Part shown: piece by piece, positions 28,687-36,004 of the stretch
How the letters are laid out: each line of letters opens with the position of its first letter
How positions within the stretch are numbered: position 1 is the first letter of the stretch
From: UBA2421 sp002343075
Lineage (GTDB): Bacteria; Planctomycetota; Phycisphaerae; Tepidisphaerales; Tepidisphaeraceae
Assembly (NCBI GenBank): GCA_937982565.1
Contig: CALJLN010000006.1
Coordinates: forward strand, 1-64,000
Reading direction: 5' to 3'
Length of the DNA: 64,000 nucleotides
The notes under the pieces: generated by a model
Database searches by the model: none
Seen by the model: the letters and a program-made list of their open reading frames with translations, nothing else
What the model was told of the DNA's origin: nothing
Position numbers and translations under genes: made by a program

Positions 28687-30285
28687 CTATTCCAGCAGCG
28701 ACTGCCCTGTCATCTCCGAAGGTACGTCGATTTCGAGCATCTGAAGTGCGGTCGGTGCCACATCGGCAAGCCGTCCGCCGGGGCGGAGTTGCTTGCCTTT
28801 GAAGCGGTCATCAACCACGAAAAGCTCGACGTCGTACGTGGTATGTGCTGTGTGCGGGCCACCCGTTGCGGGGTCGACCATCTGCTCGCAGTTCCCGTGA
28901 TCGGCCGTCACGATGGCGCTACCGCCCTTGCGCGACAGCGCTTCGAGTATTCGCCCGACGCAGATATCCACATGTTCCACCGCCTGCACGGCCGCCGGCA
29001 GCACGCCGGTGTGCCCAACCATGTCACAATTGGCGAAGTTGACCACCATCAAGTCATACAGACTGCTATCGATCCGTCGGACAACCTCATCGCAAATACC
29101 GTATGCACTCATTTCTGGAACCTGGTCATAAGTCCGTACCGGGGTTCCGTCCGCGAGCTGTTTCACCGAGGGAACGATCTGACGATCTTCGCCGGCGAAC
29201 GGCTCTTCACGGTAATCGTTAAAGAAAAACGTGACATGCGGAAATTTCTCAGTTTCTGCACAGCGGAACTGCCGTAAACTCTTTCGTGAAAGAAGGTCGC
29301 CCAGGATGTTCACCATCTTCGCCGGCTTGGGGTACGCAACATGAACGGGCAGACCTTGCTCGTATGACGTCATTGTGCAGAAGTGCAACTTCAGTTGCTC
29401 GCCTCGGTCAAAATCCTTGAACTCGGGATCAACAAATGCTTTGGTCAACTCCCGCGGTCGGTCGCCGCGATAGTTGTAGAAGATGACACTGTCTCCATCG
29501 CGAATGACCGCAGCCGGCCCTGGCCCGTCCGCCGACCGGATAATGCTCGGTGTGGTGAATTCGTCGCCGGACATGTTCGGTTCGGCTGGGTGATCATAGT
29601 AATGCTGAATCGCCTCCGCGGCGGAGCTAAACATAGGCCCTTCGCCCAGAGTGAGCGCACGATACGCCTTCGCGACCCTATCCCAGCGGCCGTCCCGATC
29701 CATGGCCCAGTAGCGGCCACTAACCGTCGCCACGGTCCCTACGCCAATTTCGGCCATCTTTGCCTCAATCTGACGGAGAAAGCCTAAACCCGAGTTCGGC
29801 GAGGTATCCCGGCCATCGGTAAACGCATGAAAAAACACCCGCGCCAACCCCCGCCGCTTGGCCAGCGCCAGACAACCGTAGAGGTGCTCCAACAGCCCAT
29901 GCACTCCCGCATCGCTGGCAATGCCTAACAGGTGCAGGCTCGATTGGCGATCCAGTGCATGCGTTATCGCACGATTGACTTCAACATTCTGATAGAACTC
30001 GCCATTGCGAATAGCCTTGGTAATCGCAACCGACTCCTGATCGACCACGCGACCCGCACCGATATTCTGATGGCCCACTTCGCTGTTGCCCATCGTTCCT
30101 TCAGGCAAGCCGACGTCAAAACCGCTGGTGTGAATGAGTGTTGCTGGATACTCAAGAAGCATGCTATCGTGCACCGGATGCTTCGCAAGATGCACTGCGC
30201 TGGCATGATTCCACTCTGGGTGCGGATTTTTTCCCCATCCATCGCGAACGATAATCACAACCGGACGTTTGGCAGTTTTGGACAT
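28687..30285 (-). CDS. gpmI: 2,3-bisphosphoglycerate-independent phosphoglycerate mutase
   Basis: The 532-residue metalloenzyme interconverts 3- and 2-phosphoglycerate in glycolysis. The alkaline-phosphatase-like fold is shown by VIIVRDGWG (metal Asp15), the nucleophile Ser68 in GTMGNSEVGHQNIGAGR, HAFTDGRDTSP, NFANCDMVGHTG and VTADHGNCEQM. An open frame extends 20 codons upstream, but MSKTAKRP at 30285 matches the family N-terminus. No SD is visible. A small unknown gene follows on the same strand. Confidence 0.95.
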   Translation of the reverse strand: MSKTAKRPVVIIVRDGWGKNPHPEWNHASAVHLAKHPVHDSMLLEYPATLIHTSGFDVGLPEGTMGNSEVGHQNIGAGRVVDQESVAITKAIRNGEFYQNVEVNRAITHALDRQSSLHLLGIASDAGVHGLLEHLYGCLALAKRRGLARVFFHAFTDGRDTSPNSGLGFLRQIEAKMAEIGVGTVATVSGRYWAMDRDGRWDRVAKAYRALTLGEGPMFSSAAEAIQHYYDHPAEPNMSGDEFTTPSIIRSADGPGPAAVIRDGDSVIFYNYRGDRPRELTKAFVDPEFKDFDRGEQLKLHFCTMTSYEQGLPVHVAYPKPAKMVNILGDLLSRKSLRQFRCAETEKFPHVTFFFNDYREEPFAGEDRQIVPSVKQLADGTPVRTYDQVPEMSAYGICDEVVRRIDSSLYDLMVVNFANCDMVGHTGVLPAAVQAVEHVDICVGRILEALSRKGGSAIVTADHGNCEQMVDPATGGPHTAHTTYDVELFVVDDRFKGKQLRPGGRLADVAPTALQMLEIDVPSEMTGQSLLE

Positions 30286-30559
30286 GGCGATGCGTCTTTC
30301 TGTAATTGCCAGGCGCATCTTACACAAATCAACTTGTCGAACCACGTCGGTGCGACACTACAACTAAAATCGCTATTTTGCTGAGTGAATCAGAAGATTT
30401 CGATGCGCCCGGCACTCGATCGAGATGATTGCGATCAGCAAGAGTTCTGCGCCGACTTGCTTCGACTCCGCGCCTGAATCTGAGCGACCGACCATCGCAG
30501 AAGGCGAAAAAGCTCGAATCGGCTCCCGCCAAAATCTTTTCACATTAAGAAAAAAGAGA
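30286..30559. other. Divergent intergenic region between gpmI and the Lys-rich mini-gene
   Basis: I see no gene here. It must hold the gpmI promoter on the minus strand, but no consensus pair could be assigned. The plus-strand promoter of the mini-gene begins at 30560. Confidence 0.4.
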
Positions 30560-30587
30560 TTGACGATCCGATAAGCGACAATAGGAT
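30560..30587 (+). promoter_or_regulatory. Promoter of the Lys-rich mini-gene
   Basis: TTGACG (30560-30565) and TAGGAT (30582-30587) are 16 bases apart. The predicted start near 30594 gives a leader of about 25 bases. It is one of the best sigma-70-like promoters in the window. Confidence 0.65.
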
Positions 30588-30618
30588 TTGCAATTCATGA
30601 GAGGAGGTGATTGAACTT

Positions 30619-30681
30619 ATGGCAAAGAAAGCCAAGAAGGCCAAGAAGACCACGAAGAAGACGTCGAAGAAGAAGAAGTAA
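30619..30681 (+). CDS. 20-residue lysine-rich mini-protein
   Basis: The frame encodes Met-Ala followed by lysine pairs separated by Ala, Thr or Ser, ending in four lysines: 13 of 20 residues are Lys. It has the window's best ribosome site, GGAGGTGA at 30603-30610 with an 8-base spacer. A five-codon frame (ATG 30597) overlaps that site and could couple or modulate initiation. The composition is like the tails of histone H1-like and HU-like bacterial proteins, so binding to nucleic acid or to the poly-acidic protein at 33086 is possible, but no family is assigned. Its own promoter and a downstream terminator frame it as an independent unit. Confidence 0.65.
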   Translation: MAKKAKKAKKTTKKTSKKKK

Positions 30682-30803
30682 CGCGTCACTCTTCGCGCCG
30701 GATGCGTGGCTCCAACACAATCATCCGGCCAATCGGCAAGAAGCTTAGTAACAGCACAACGCGTTCGGTACAGGTCCTGGCTCCTAAAACTGGACCCACG
30801 AAC
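30680..30803 (+). ncRNA. Structured 3' part of the mini-gene transcript, candidate regulatory RNA
   Basis: Between the mini-gene stop and the terminator there is no good coding frame but several perfect pairings: AACGCGT (30680-30686) with ACGCGTT (30749-30755); GCCGGATG (30697-30704) with CATCCGGC (30722-30729); and an extended hairpin GTTCG (30753-30757)/CGAAC (30799-30803) enclosing GGTCC (30763-30767)/GGACC (30792-30796). The first and third are mutually exclusive at 30753-30755, allowing a switch. It does not match tRNA, tmRNA or SRP RNA by eye. Confidence 0.45.
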
Positions 30804-30810
30804 TTTGCGA

Positions 30811-30847
30811 GAAACCTTCCCAGCCACGGCGGAAGGTTTCTTTTTTT
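30811..30847 (+). terminator. Rho-independent terminator of the mini-gene unit
   Basis: A perfect 10-bp stem GAAACCTTCC (30811-30820)/GGAAGGTTTC (30831-30840), 10-base loop, is followed by seven T. With the promoter at 30560 it delimits a transcript of about 250 bases. Confidence 0.92.
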
Positions 30848-31015
30848 GTTACAGCAAGTGCGGATTGCCGCGTATCTGTTGCATGTGAAGAAGCATTCTC
30901 ACGACTCGAGAAGTCCTTTAACGTCACGCGCAACTGTTGCCACTCGCTCGGGGAGTTCGTAACCTACTATGAACCGGCGAGTAGCAACTGCCATCCGACA
31001 CGGAGGTCGAAACGC

Positions 31016-31924
31016 ATGAGGATCATCGCTTTAATGAACCAGAAAGGCGGCGTGGGAAAAACCACCACCACCGTCAATCTCGGTGCCGCACTCGCTGAAG
31101 CCGGACAACGAGTCTGCCTTATCGACCTCGACCCGCAGGCTCACTTGACGATCAATTACGGGGTTGACCCAAGTCCTGATATCTGCTCGATTTACAACGT
31201 CCTCTGCGACGACGCGCCCCTGCGCGACGCCCTTCGGGCTATCGATGACCAAATCAGCCTCGTCCCCAGCAGCATTGACCTCGCCGCGGCGGAGGTGGAA
31301 CTGGTGACTGTGCTCGGGCGGGAGATCATCCTCAAAGAGCGCGTCGAACAGGCCAACGTTGACTTTGATTACATCCTTCTGGACTGTCCCCCGTCGCTCG
31401 GATTGCTCACAATCAACGCACTCGCGATGGCGGATGAAGTGATCATCCCCATGCAGCCGCACTTTCTCGCGCTGCAGGGGGTGGCCAAACTGCTGGAAAC
31501 GGTCAAGCTCGTCAGCAAGCGCATGAACCCGGTGCTCCGCATCAGCGGAATTGTGTTAACCATGTTTGATGGACAGGCAAAGCTCTCAACTGAAGTAGTC
31601 AACGAACTGCGAAGCTTCATCGACGCCGCGGAAGACAAGTCACTGCCTTGGTCAAACGCGCGCATCTTCGACACCAAGATCCGCCGAAACATCAAGCTCG
31701 CTGAAAGCCCGAGTTTTGGGAAGCCGATCATCTCTTACGATTCGGCTAGTAACGGCGCTCACGATTACCGTGCGCTGGCACGCGAAGTAATGGGAATGCT
31801 GGATCGCCCCGCGGTGACCCGCACACCGCCGGCCCCACCGACACCGGTCCCCGCGCGAGTGGAGATTTCGATCAGCCAGGACTTGGCCGAACCCCAGCCA
31901 AGCCACGATGAGGTCGCTGCGTGA
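31016..31924 (+). CDS. parA: ParA/Soj-family chromosome-partitioning ATPase
   Basis: The 302-residue protein has the deviant Walker A motif NQKGGVGKTTTTVNLG (8-23), Walker A' LIDLDPQ and DYILLDCPPSLG, plus the PMQPHFLALQGV segment of ParA/Soj. It should form ATP-dependent dimers on DNA and drive segregation or positioning. The C-terminal 35 residues are Pro-rich (TRTPPAPPTPVPARVEISISQD), a likely flexible tail. GGAGGT lies 8 bases before ATG 31016. No parB gene and no parS site (TGTTTCACGTGAAACA type) was found in the window, so this may be an orphan ParA with another cargo. The stop overlaps the next start (GTGA). Confidence 0.88.
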   Translation: MRIIALMNQKGGVGKTTTTVNLGAALAEAGQRVCLIDLDPQAHLTINYGVDPSPDICSIYNVLCDDAPLRDALRAIDDQISLVPSSIDLAAAEVELVTVLGREIILKERVEQANVDFDYILLDCPPSLGLLTINALAMADEVIIPMQPHFLALQGVAKLLETVKLVSKRMNPVLRISGIVLTMFDGQAKLSTEVVNELRSFIDAAEDKSLPWSNARIFDTKIRRNIKLAESPSFGKPIISYDSASNGAHDYRALAREVMGMLDRPAVTRTPPAPPTPVPARVEISISQDLAEPQPSHDEVAA

Positions 31925-32328
31925 AGTCGGCTTCGCCACGGCGCCTGGCCAACCGATGGCTCGGCCCGGTTGTAGGTGTCTACTGGCTCATCGCATTTTC
32001 AGGAACACATCTGCCCGGCAATGCCCTGCCCACACGCCCCTGGGGCGACAAACTTGACCATATGGCAGGCTATCTCATTCTGGGGTTGCTTCTGTGCCTG
32101 TGGCTGGGCCTGAGCCGGCCTTGGATCAGATATGCGCCGCTGTGGGCGTTGGCACTGGCGATCGCCTACGGCGCACTGGATGAGATAACCCAGCCGATCG
32201 TCTATCGCGTGGCGGATGTGGGTGATTGGATCGCAGACAGCATCGGCGCCACTGTCGGGGTGGCCCTGGGAAGCACGGTCGTCTTTCTAATCCGTCGGAG
32301 GCGTAACACGCAATGCGACGGCGGCTGA
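31921..32328 (+). CDS. VanZ-like small membrane protein
   Basis: The 135-residue protein has about four membrane helices and the VanZ signature: WGDKLDHMAGYLILGLLLCLW, then YGALDEITQPIVYRVADVGDWIADSIGATVG. VanZ-like proteins are linked to teicoplanin resistance in enterococci, but most family members have no defined role. The GTG start overlaps the parA stop by four bases, so the two are translationally coupled. Confidence 0.8.
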   Translation: MKSASPRRLANRWLGPVVGVYWLIAFSGTHLPGNALPTRPWGDKLDHMAGYLILGLLLCLWLGLSRPWIRYAPLWALALAIAYGALDEITQPIVYRVADVGDWIADSIGATVGVALGSTVVFLIRRRRNTQCDGG

Positions 32329-32397
32329 GCTGACCCTGCGACCGCGAGAGCCTCGCCGGACTTGCCGCTCGCCCAAGCTTGAATGACAGGTCTCTGG

Positions 32398-32444
32398 TTG
32401 AGCCTGTGCCCGAGCGTGGGCCGGGTGGTTCCTGTCAGGCTCAA
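32398..32444 (+). promoter_or_regulatory. Leader hairpin upstream of the HIT hydrolase gene
   Basis: A perfect 9-bp stem TTGAGCCTG (32398-32406)/CAGGCTCAA (32436-32444) closes a 29-base GC-rich loop and ends 19 bases before the ATG. An alternative TGACAGG (32384-32390)/CCTGTCA (32431-32437) pairing overlaps it. No T-run follows, so it is not a terminator. Confidence 0.4.
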
Positions 32445-32463
32445 TCGCGAATACGATGGGCAG

Positions 32464-32994
32464 ATGGACAGCCTTCACGCCCCTTGGCGCATGCAATACA
32501 TCCGGTCGCTGCAGGGCGCCAACGAAGAGTGTTTCCTCTGTCACGCCTGCGGGGCGAACGACCCGCAATCACACGCTGAGCGATTGGTGCTCTGGACCAC
32601 AGAGCGCAGTATCGTCCTCATGAACAAATACCCTTATACAAATGGCCACCTCTTGGTTGCCCCTCGCGCTCATAAGGCAGAGCTGGACGAGCTTTCGAGC
32701 GAGGAACTGCTCGATCTGCAAGAGCAGACGGCGGCCGTTGTGTTGCTTCTGAAGCGGGCCATGTCCCCGCAGGGCTTTAACATCGGCATGAACCTGGGCC
32801 GGTGTGCCGGCGCCGGTCTACCGGGCCACCTGCATCAACACATTGTCCCGCGGTGGAATGGGGATGTAAACTTCATGGCGGTGGTGGGTGAGGTGCGAAT
32901 AGTCCCACAGGCGTTGCAGCAGCTCTATGCGGAGCTGCTCCGATATGGAACTGACGCTGCAAGAGAAAGTGATCGAAAGCGATTTCGCGCTTGA
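32464..32994 (+). CDS. HIT-family nucleotide hydrolase/transferase
   Basis: The 176-residue protein starts MDSLHAPWRMQYIRSL, the standard N-terminus of the Ap4A-phosphorylase-like HIT branch, which fixes the start despite an open frame upstream. FLCHACGA gives two Cys of a probable zinc site, and the histidine triad HLHQHIVPRWNGD holds the catalytic His. Such enzymes act on dinucleoside polyphosphates or nucleoside phosphoramidates; the exact substrate is not readable. It follows the VanZ-like gene after a 135-base spacer with a hairpin. Confidence 0.85.
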   Translation: MDSLHAPWRMQYIRSLQGANEECFLCHACGANDPQSHAERLVLWTTERSIVLMNKYPYTNGHLLVAPRAHKAELDELSSEELLDLQEQTAAVVLLLKRAMSPQGFNIGMNLGRCAGAGLPGHLHQHIVPRWNGDVNFMAVVGEVRIVPQALQQLYAELLRYGTDAARESDRKRFRA

Positions 32995-33085
32995 CTCACC
33001 TCGAATATTGGCTATCAATGCCGCCACTCCGCCTGCAATGAGGTGTCAGGCGCGATTTTGGTGCTCTTTCTGGAATGTGCTAGCC

Positions 33086-33520
33086 ATGACTCAGGAAATC
33101 ATTCAACGCAAGAAGTATTCCACACTCTTATCGCTCGCAAAGGGCGACGTCCTCGCTGAGTTGGGCTTGCTCCCCGGGGGACATCCATTGTTCATCGACC
33201 CGTTCAGCCCATCACTCTTCCCCGAAGCGGCCAAGCGTAAGAAGCAGGAGGAAGAGGAAGAAGCCCCCGCCGAATCGGAGGATGACGAAGAGGAAGAGGA
33301 GCTCGAGGACGAAGAGTTTGAAGACGACGAAGACCTCGACGAGGACGAAGAGGACGAGGAAGAAGACGAAGCCGACGAGGAGATTGAAGACGACGACGAA
33401 GAAGAAGAAGAAGAAGAAGAGGATGACGATGACGATGAGGATGAGGACGACGATGACTCGTTCGACGATCCTGACAGCGACTATGACGACGATGACGACG
33501 ACGACTTTGACGACGACTGA
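33086..33520 (+). CDS. Protein with a 90-residue poly-acidic tail
   Basis: The 144-residue protein has a 54-residue head (MTQEIIQRKKYSTLLSLAKGDVLAELGLLPGG...) ending in AKRKKQ, then a tail (55-144) made almost only of Glu and Asp with a few Ser, Phe, Tyr, Ala. The coding strand there is a long purine-rich (GAA/GAC/GAG/GAT) tract. Acidic tails of this kind bind basic proteins, cations or act as DNA mimics, but I recognise no family for the head. The start at 33086 is taken because the open frame upstream overlaps the HIT gene and has no coding character. No SD is visible. Confidence 0.65.
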   Translation: MTQEIIQRKKYSTLLSLAKGDVLAELGLLPGGHPLFIDPFSPSLFPEAAKRKKQEEEEEAPAESEDDEEEEELEDEEFEDDEDLDEDEEDEEEDEADEEIEDDDEEEEEEEEDDDDDEDEDDDDSFDDPDSDYDDDDDDDFDDD

Positions 33521-33817
33521 GTAACCGGTCGGCCGAAGCTCACGATCATCGGCGCGGCACCTAATCTCCCAACCGCATCAGACAATTCCACCCGTGGCCA
33601 GCATGGTCGCGGGTGTGTTTTTGCGCCCGCGTCGGGCGTGTTACAGGCCCCAATCAACGACGCCGTTCCCGGCCATCGCCTGCGACTCGTGCGTCTCCCA
33701 GACGCGCCGCGGGAGAGTGCCGGGCAGGGTTTGTCTCTTCCGGCACGCTTGTGAGTGCCCCCGGGGCTGTCGGCACTCCGATGCCGCCGACGCCAGCCTG
33801 CGTGGCGCATAAAAACA
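33521..33817. other. Convergent intergenic region
   Basis: No convincing gene. Frames on both strands are Cys/Arg-rich and read as shadows of GC-rich non-coding DNA. It holds the terminator of the acidic-protein gene at about 33589-33620; the porin terminator follows at 33818. Confidence 0.5.
33589..33620 (+). terminator. Probable terminator after the acidic-protein gene
   Basis: CACCCG (33589-33594) pairs with CGGGTG (33610-33615), followed by TGTTTTT. The stem is short, but position and T-run fit the 3' end of the plus-strand unit. Confidence 0.5.
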
Positions 33818-33847
33818 CCTCGGGACGAACCGAGGTTCGTCCCGAGG
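33818..33847 (-). terminator. Terminator of the porin gene
   Basis: A 13-bp perfect stem CCTCGGGACGAAC (33818-33830)/GTTCGTCCCGAGG (33835-33847) with a 4-base loop is followed on the minus strand by TGTTTTT. It lies 70 bases beyond the porin stop. Confidence 0.88.
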
Positions 33848-33917
33848 CAAAGCACATGGTTGGCTTTCAAACTTCAACTGGCGCTCGCATGCTCGCCAGC
33901 GTTCTCGTTCGCAGGGG

Positions 33918-35264
33918 TCACAGCAAGAGCTGGAACTGGCCGCGGACGTAGAACTGGTCGTTGTCGTCCGATGCGAAGATGCCTGCACCAGTGATGCCGA
34001 CAGGCGAACCTTCGGGCAGATAGCCGACGTCAACAGTCACCTTGGCGTTGTGCTTCATGAAGTAGTAGTTCACGCCCGCGGTGATTTCGTAGAAATCTTC
34101 GTTGTCGCCGGGAGTCGTGAGTGCATCTTCATCAAGGTGCAGATAGCTGAAGCGGCCGAAGCCTTCCCAGCGATCGTTGAACATGTAGCCGGCTTGAGCA
34201 ACGGCACCCCAGTTGTAGGTGTCGTCGTCATCGGTTGAAAGATACTGGCCGATGAACGCGGCGTAGATGCCGAGTCCGCCGGTGTTCTCCCACTGCACGT
34301 CAACAGTGTGGAAGAACGCATCGTTATCGCCGGCCTGCGTCCAGTTGACGCCTCCGCCGATCACGAGCAGGTCTTCCTTGTTGCCCATGGCAGTGAAGTC
34401 ATCGTAGCCTTCAAAGTTGTTGTTGGCGGCCCATTCGACGCGAGCACTCACGCCGAAGTCCGGACCAGCCACGCCTGCCACTGCAACGCCGCCGCCATCC
34501 TGGAAGTCGGTGTTGTCGGTGTTGGCACCGTCATGGTAGGCCACTTCGGCGCGAACCGGGCTGTCCTTGCTGGCGTAAATGAGTGACACGCCCTGGACGT
34601 AATCGGTGAACCCACCGCCGAGCACTTCGTTCAGGAACGAACGTTCGACAGCAAGTTGCTTGCCCGAGCTGGTGCTTTCTTCATGGAAGACGTTGTCTTT
34701 CCACTGACCAGCTTTGAACGACCATTGATCAGCGAACTTGTACTGAATGTACGCGTTCTCAAGGGTCATCCCGCCGCCGGAGGAGCTTGAGGCCCAGCGG
34801 AAGTTGTACATGAGGTCGGGGCTGATGGCATTGCCGACGAAGGCAACCTTCATCCGGCGAATCTCAAAGCCGTTTACCGATTCATCATCGTCGCCGCCAT
34901 CGCTTCCGTCTTCGGTCCAGTTGGTGGTGTTGCGGAACTGGAACTGGAACTGCGGCGAGAGGCTGTAGTTGCCATCTGAGCTTCTGAGCACGAAGTTCTT
35001 ACCGTCGTGACCGGCGGTGAAACCTTCCATCTGCAGGAGCTGGCTGCGGCGTTCTGCGTCGCGGAGGACGCTGTCGATGGTCGCGCCAACCTGAGCATCG
35101 CTGAGGTTGTTCTGGCGGCCTTCCATCTCGCTGACCTTTGACTGGAGCTGCTTGATCTGCTCCATGAGTTCAACGGTCGTCGGTTCTGCGGCCCAAGCGA
35201 TTGTCGAGCCCATCCCCAAGGCACCCGCTACCACCGCCGGGATCGTGAGAAACTTCCTGGTCAT
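33918..35264 (-). CDS. Outer-membrane porin of the OprP/OprO (phosphate-selective) type
   Basis: The 448-residue protein has a signal peptide (MTRKFLTIPAVVAGALGMGSTIAWAAEP), a short coiled coil (about 28-55, VELMEQIKQLQSKVSEMEGRQNN) and a long beta-rich region of alternating aromatic strands (SLSPQFQFQFRN, FEIRRMKVAFVGNAI, ENAYIQYKFADQWSFKAGQWK), as in porin O/P proteins with FEIRR. It ends QFYVRGQFQLLL, the last barrel strand. It should form diffusion channels; anion or phosphate selectivity is inferred from family only. AAAGGAG with 7-base spacing gives a strong ribosome site, and a strong terminator follows, so high expression is likely. Confidence 0.85.
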   Translation of the reverse strand: MTRKFLTIPAVVAGALGMGSTIAWAAEPTTVELMEQIKQLQSKVSEMEGRQNNLSDAQVGATIDSVLRDAERRSQLLQMEGFTAGHDGKNFVLRSSDGNYSLSPQFQFQFRNTTNWTEDGSDGGDDDESVNGFEIRRMKVAFVGNAISPDLMYNFRWASSSSGGGMTLENAYIQYKFADQWSFKAGQWKDNVFHEESTSSGKQLAVERSFLNEVLGGGFTDYVQGVSLIYASKDSPVRAEVAYHDGANTDNTDFQDGGGVAVAGVAGPDFGVSARVEWAANNNFEGYDDFTAMGNKEDLLVIGGGVNWTQAGDNDAFFHTVDVQWENTGGLGIYAAFIGQYLSTDDDDTYNWGAVAQAGYMFNDRWEGFGRFSYLHLDEDALTTPGDNEDFYEITAGVNYYFMKHNAKVTVDVGYLPEGSPVGITGAGIFASDDNDQFYVRGQFQLLL

Positions 35265-36004
35265 TTCTGTCTCCTTTCCACGTGCGGCAATTGTATTGGC
35301 CGCAACCCAAGTGACCCCCGGCGATGCTCATGACCTAAGCAATCGCCAGTCGAGCCCGTGACGGCCGGACGAAATGTTTCGTCTCGGCACTGCCGCTGGC
35401 TCAGTGTGCGGCAGGTTCCCCACGACAACTGACAAACGGCCTCTTCGCCGAATGAGAGTTCACTTGTCGTGCGACTGATCGAAACGACTTTACTGGTTGA
35501 GGCTTCAACGCACCGGTACGACGCGTACCGTCACGCTTCGATCTGCCGCAACCCCTCCGAAACAGTCTTCTCTTCCCAACAACCCTCCGGAGATCGCTCC
35601 TCGGGGCCTGTAACGATTTCATCGATTGCACGGGTCTTACGACCTATACCAGCATCCGAGTCGGGCTGCGGATGCTATGCCAAAACATTGGTGCAGTCCA
35701 CATCCACAGAGCATCGTTACCGTCATACATTCGGAATATCCCCTCGAAATACTTTAACCATCGGTGCTAAATTCGAGTGACTATAGTGTAGCGCAAACCT
35801 TTATGAACACTGATTTTATCACAACAACGCGTATTGGAATCGCCGGGGCATTTCTTATGGGACTCTCTGCCCGACATCCCCCGGTGGACAACCTGTTGAA
35901 AGCGACTCCGGCGTCCGCCGATTGCACCGAAATTGGGAGCGAAGCTCATGGTTGAAGCCTACGAGGCTCGAATGGCCCGCGCGCGGTCGGCTCACCGCAA
36001 ACAC
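35265..36004 (-). promoter_or_regulatory. Long regulatory region upstream of the porin gene, rich in hairpins
   Basis: These 740 bases hold no supported gene. Perfect inverted repeats occur: GACGAAA-TG-TTTCGTC (35368-35383), CGGTACG-ACG-CGTACCG (35514-35530) and GCATCCG...CGGATGC (35652-35675). A -10-like TATAGT is seen on the minus strand near 35783-35788 without a good -35. The region also receives the 3' end of the nuo operon, but no clear terminator was found for it. Confidence 0.45.

Noticed and set aside
30680..30803. tRNA or tmRNA in the structured region
   Set aside because: No cloverleaf, T-loop consensus or CCA end, and no tmRNA ends.
33282..33524. Lys/Thr-rich plus-strand frame in the acidic-tail gene
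   Set aside because: It is the shifted reading of the Glu/Asp codon tract and has no start signal of its own.
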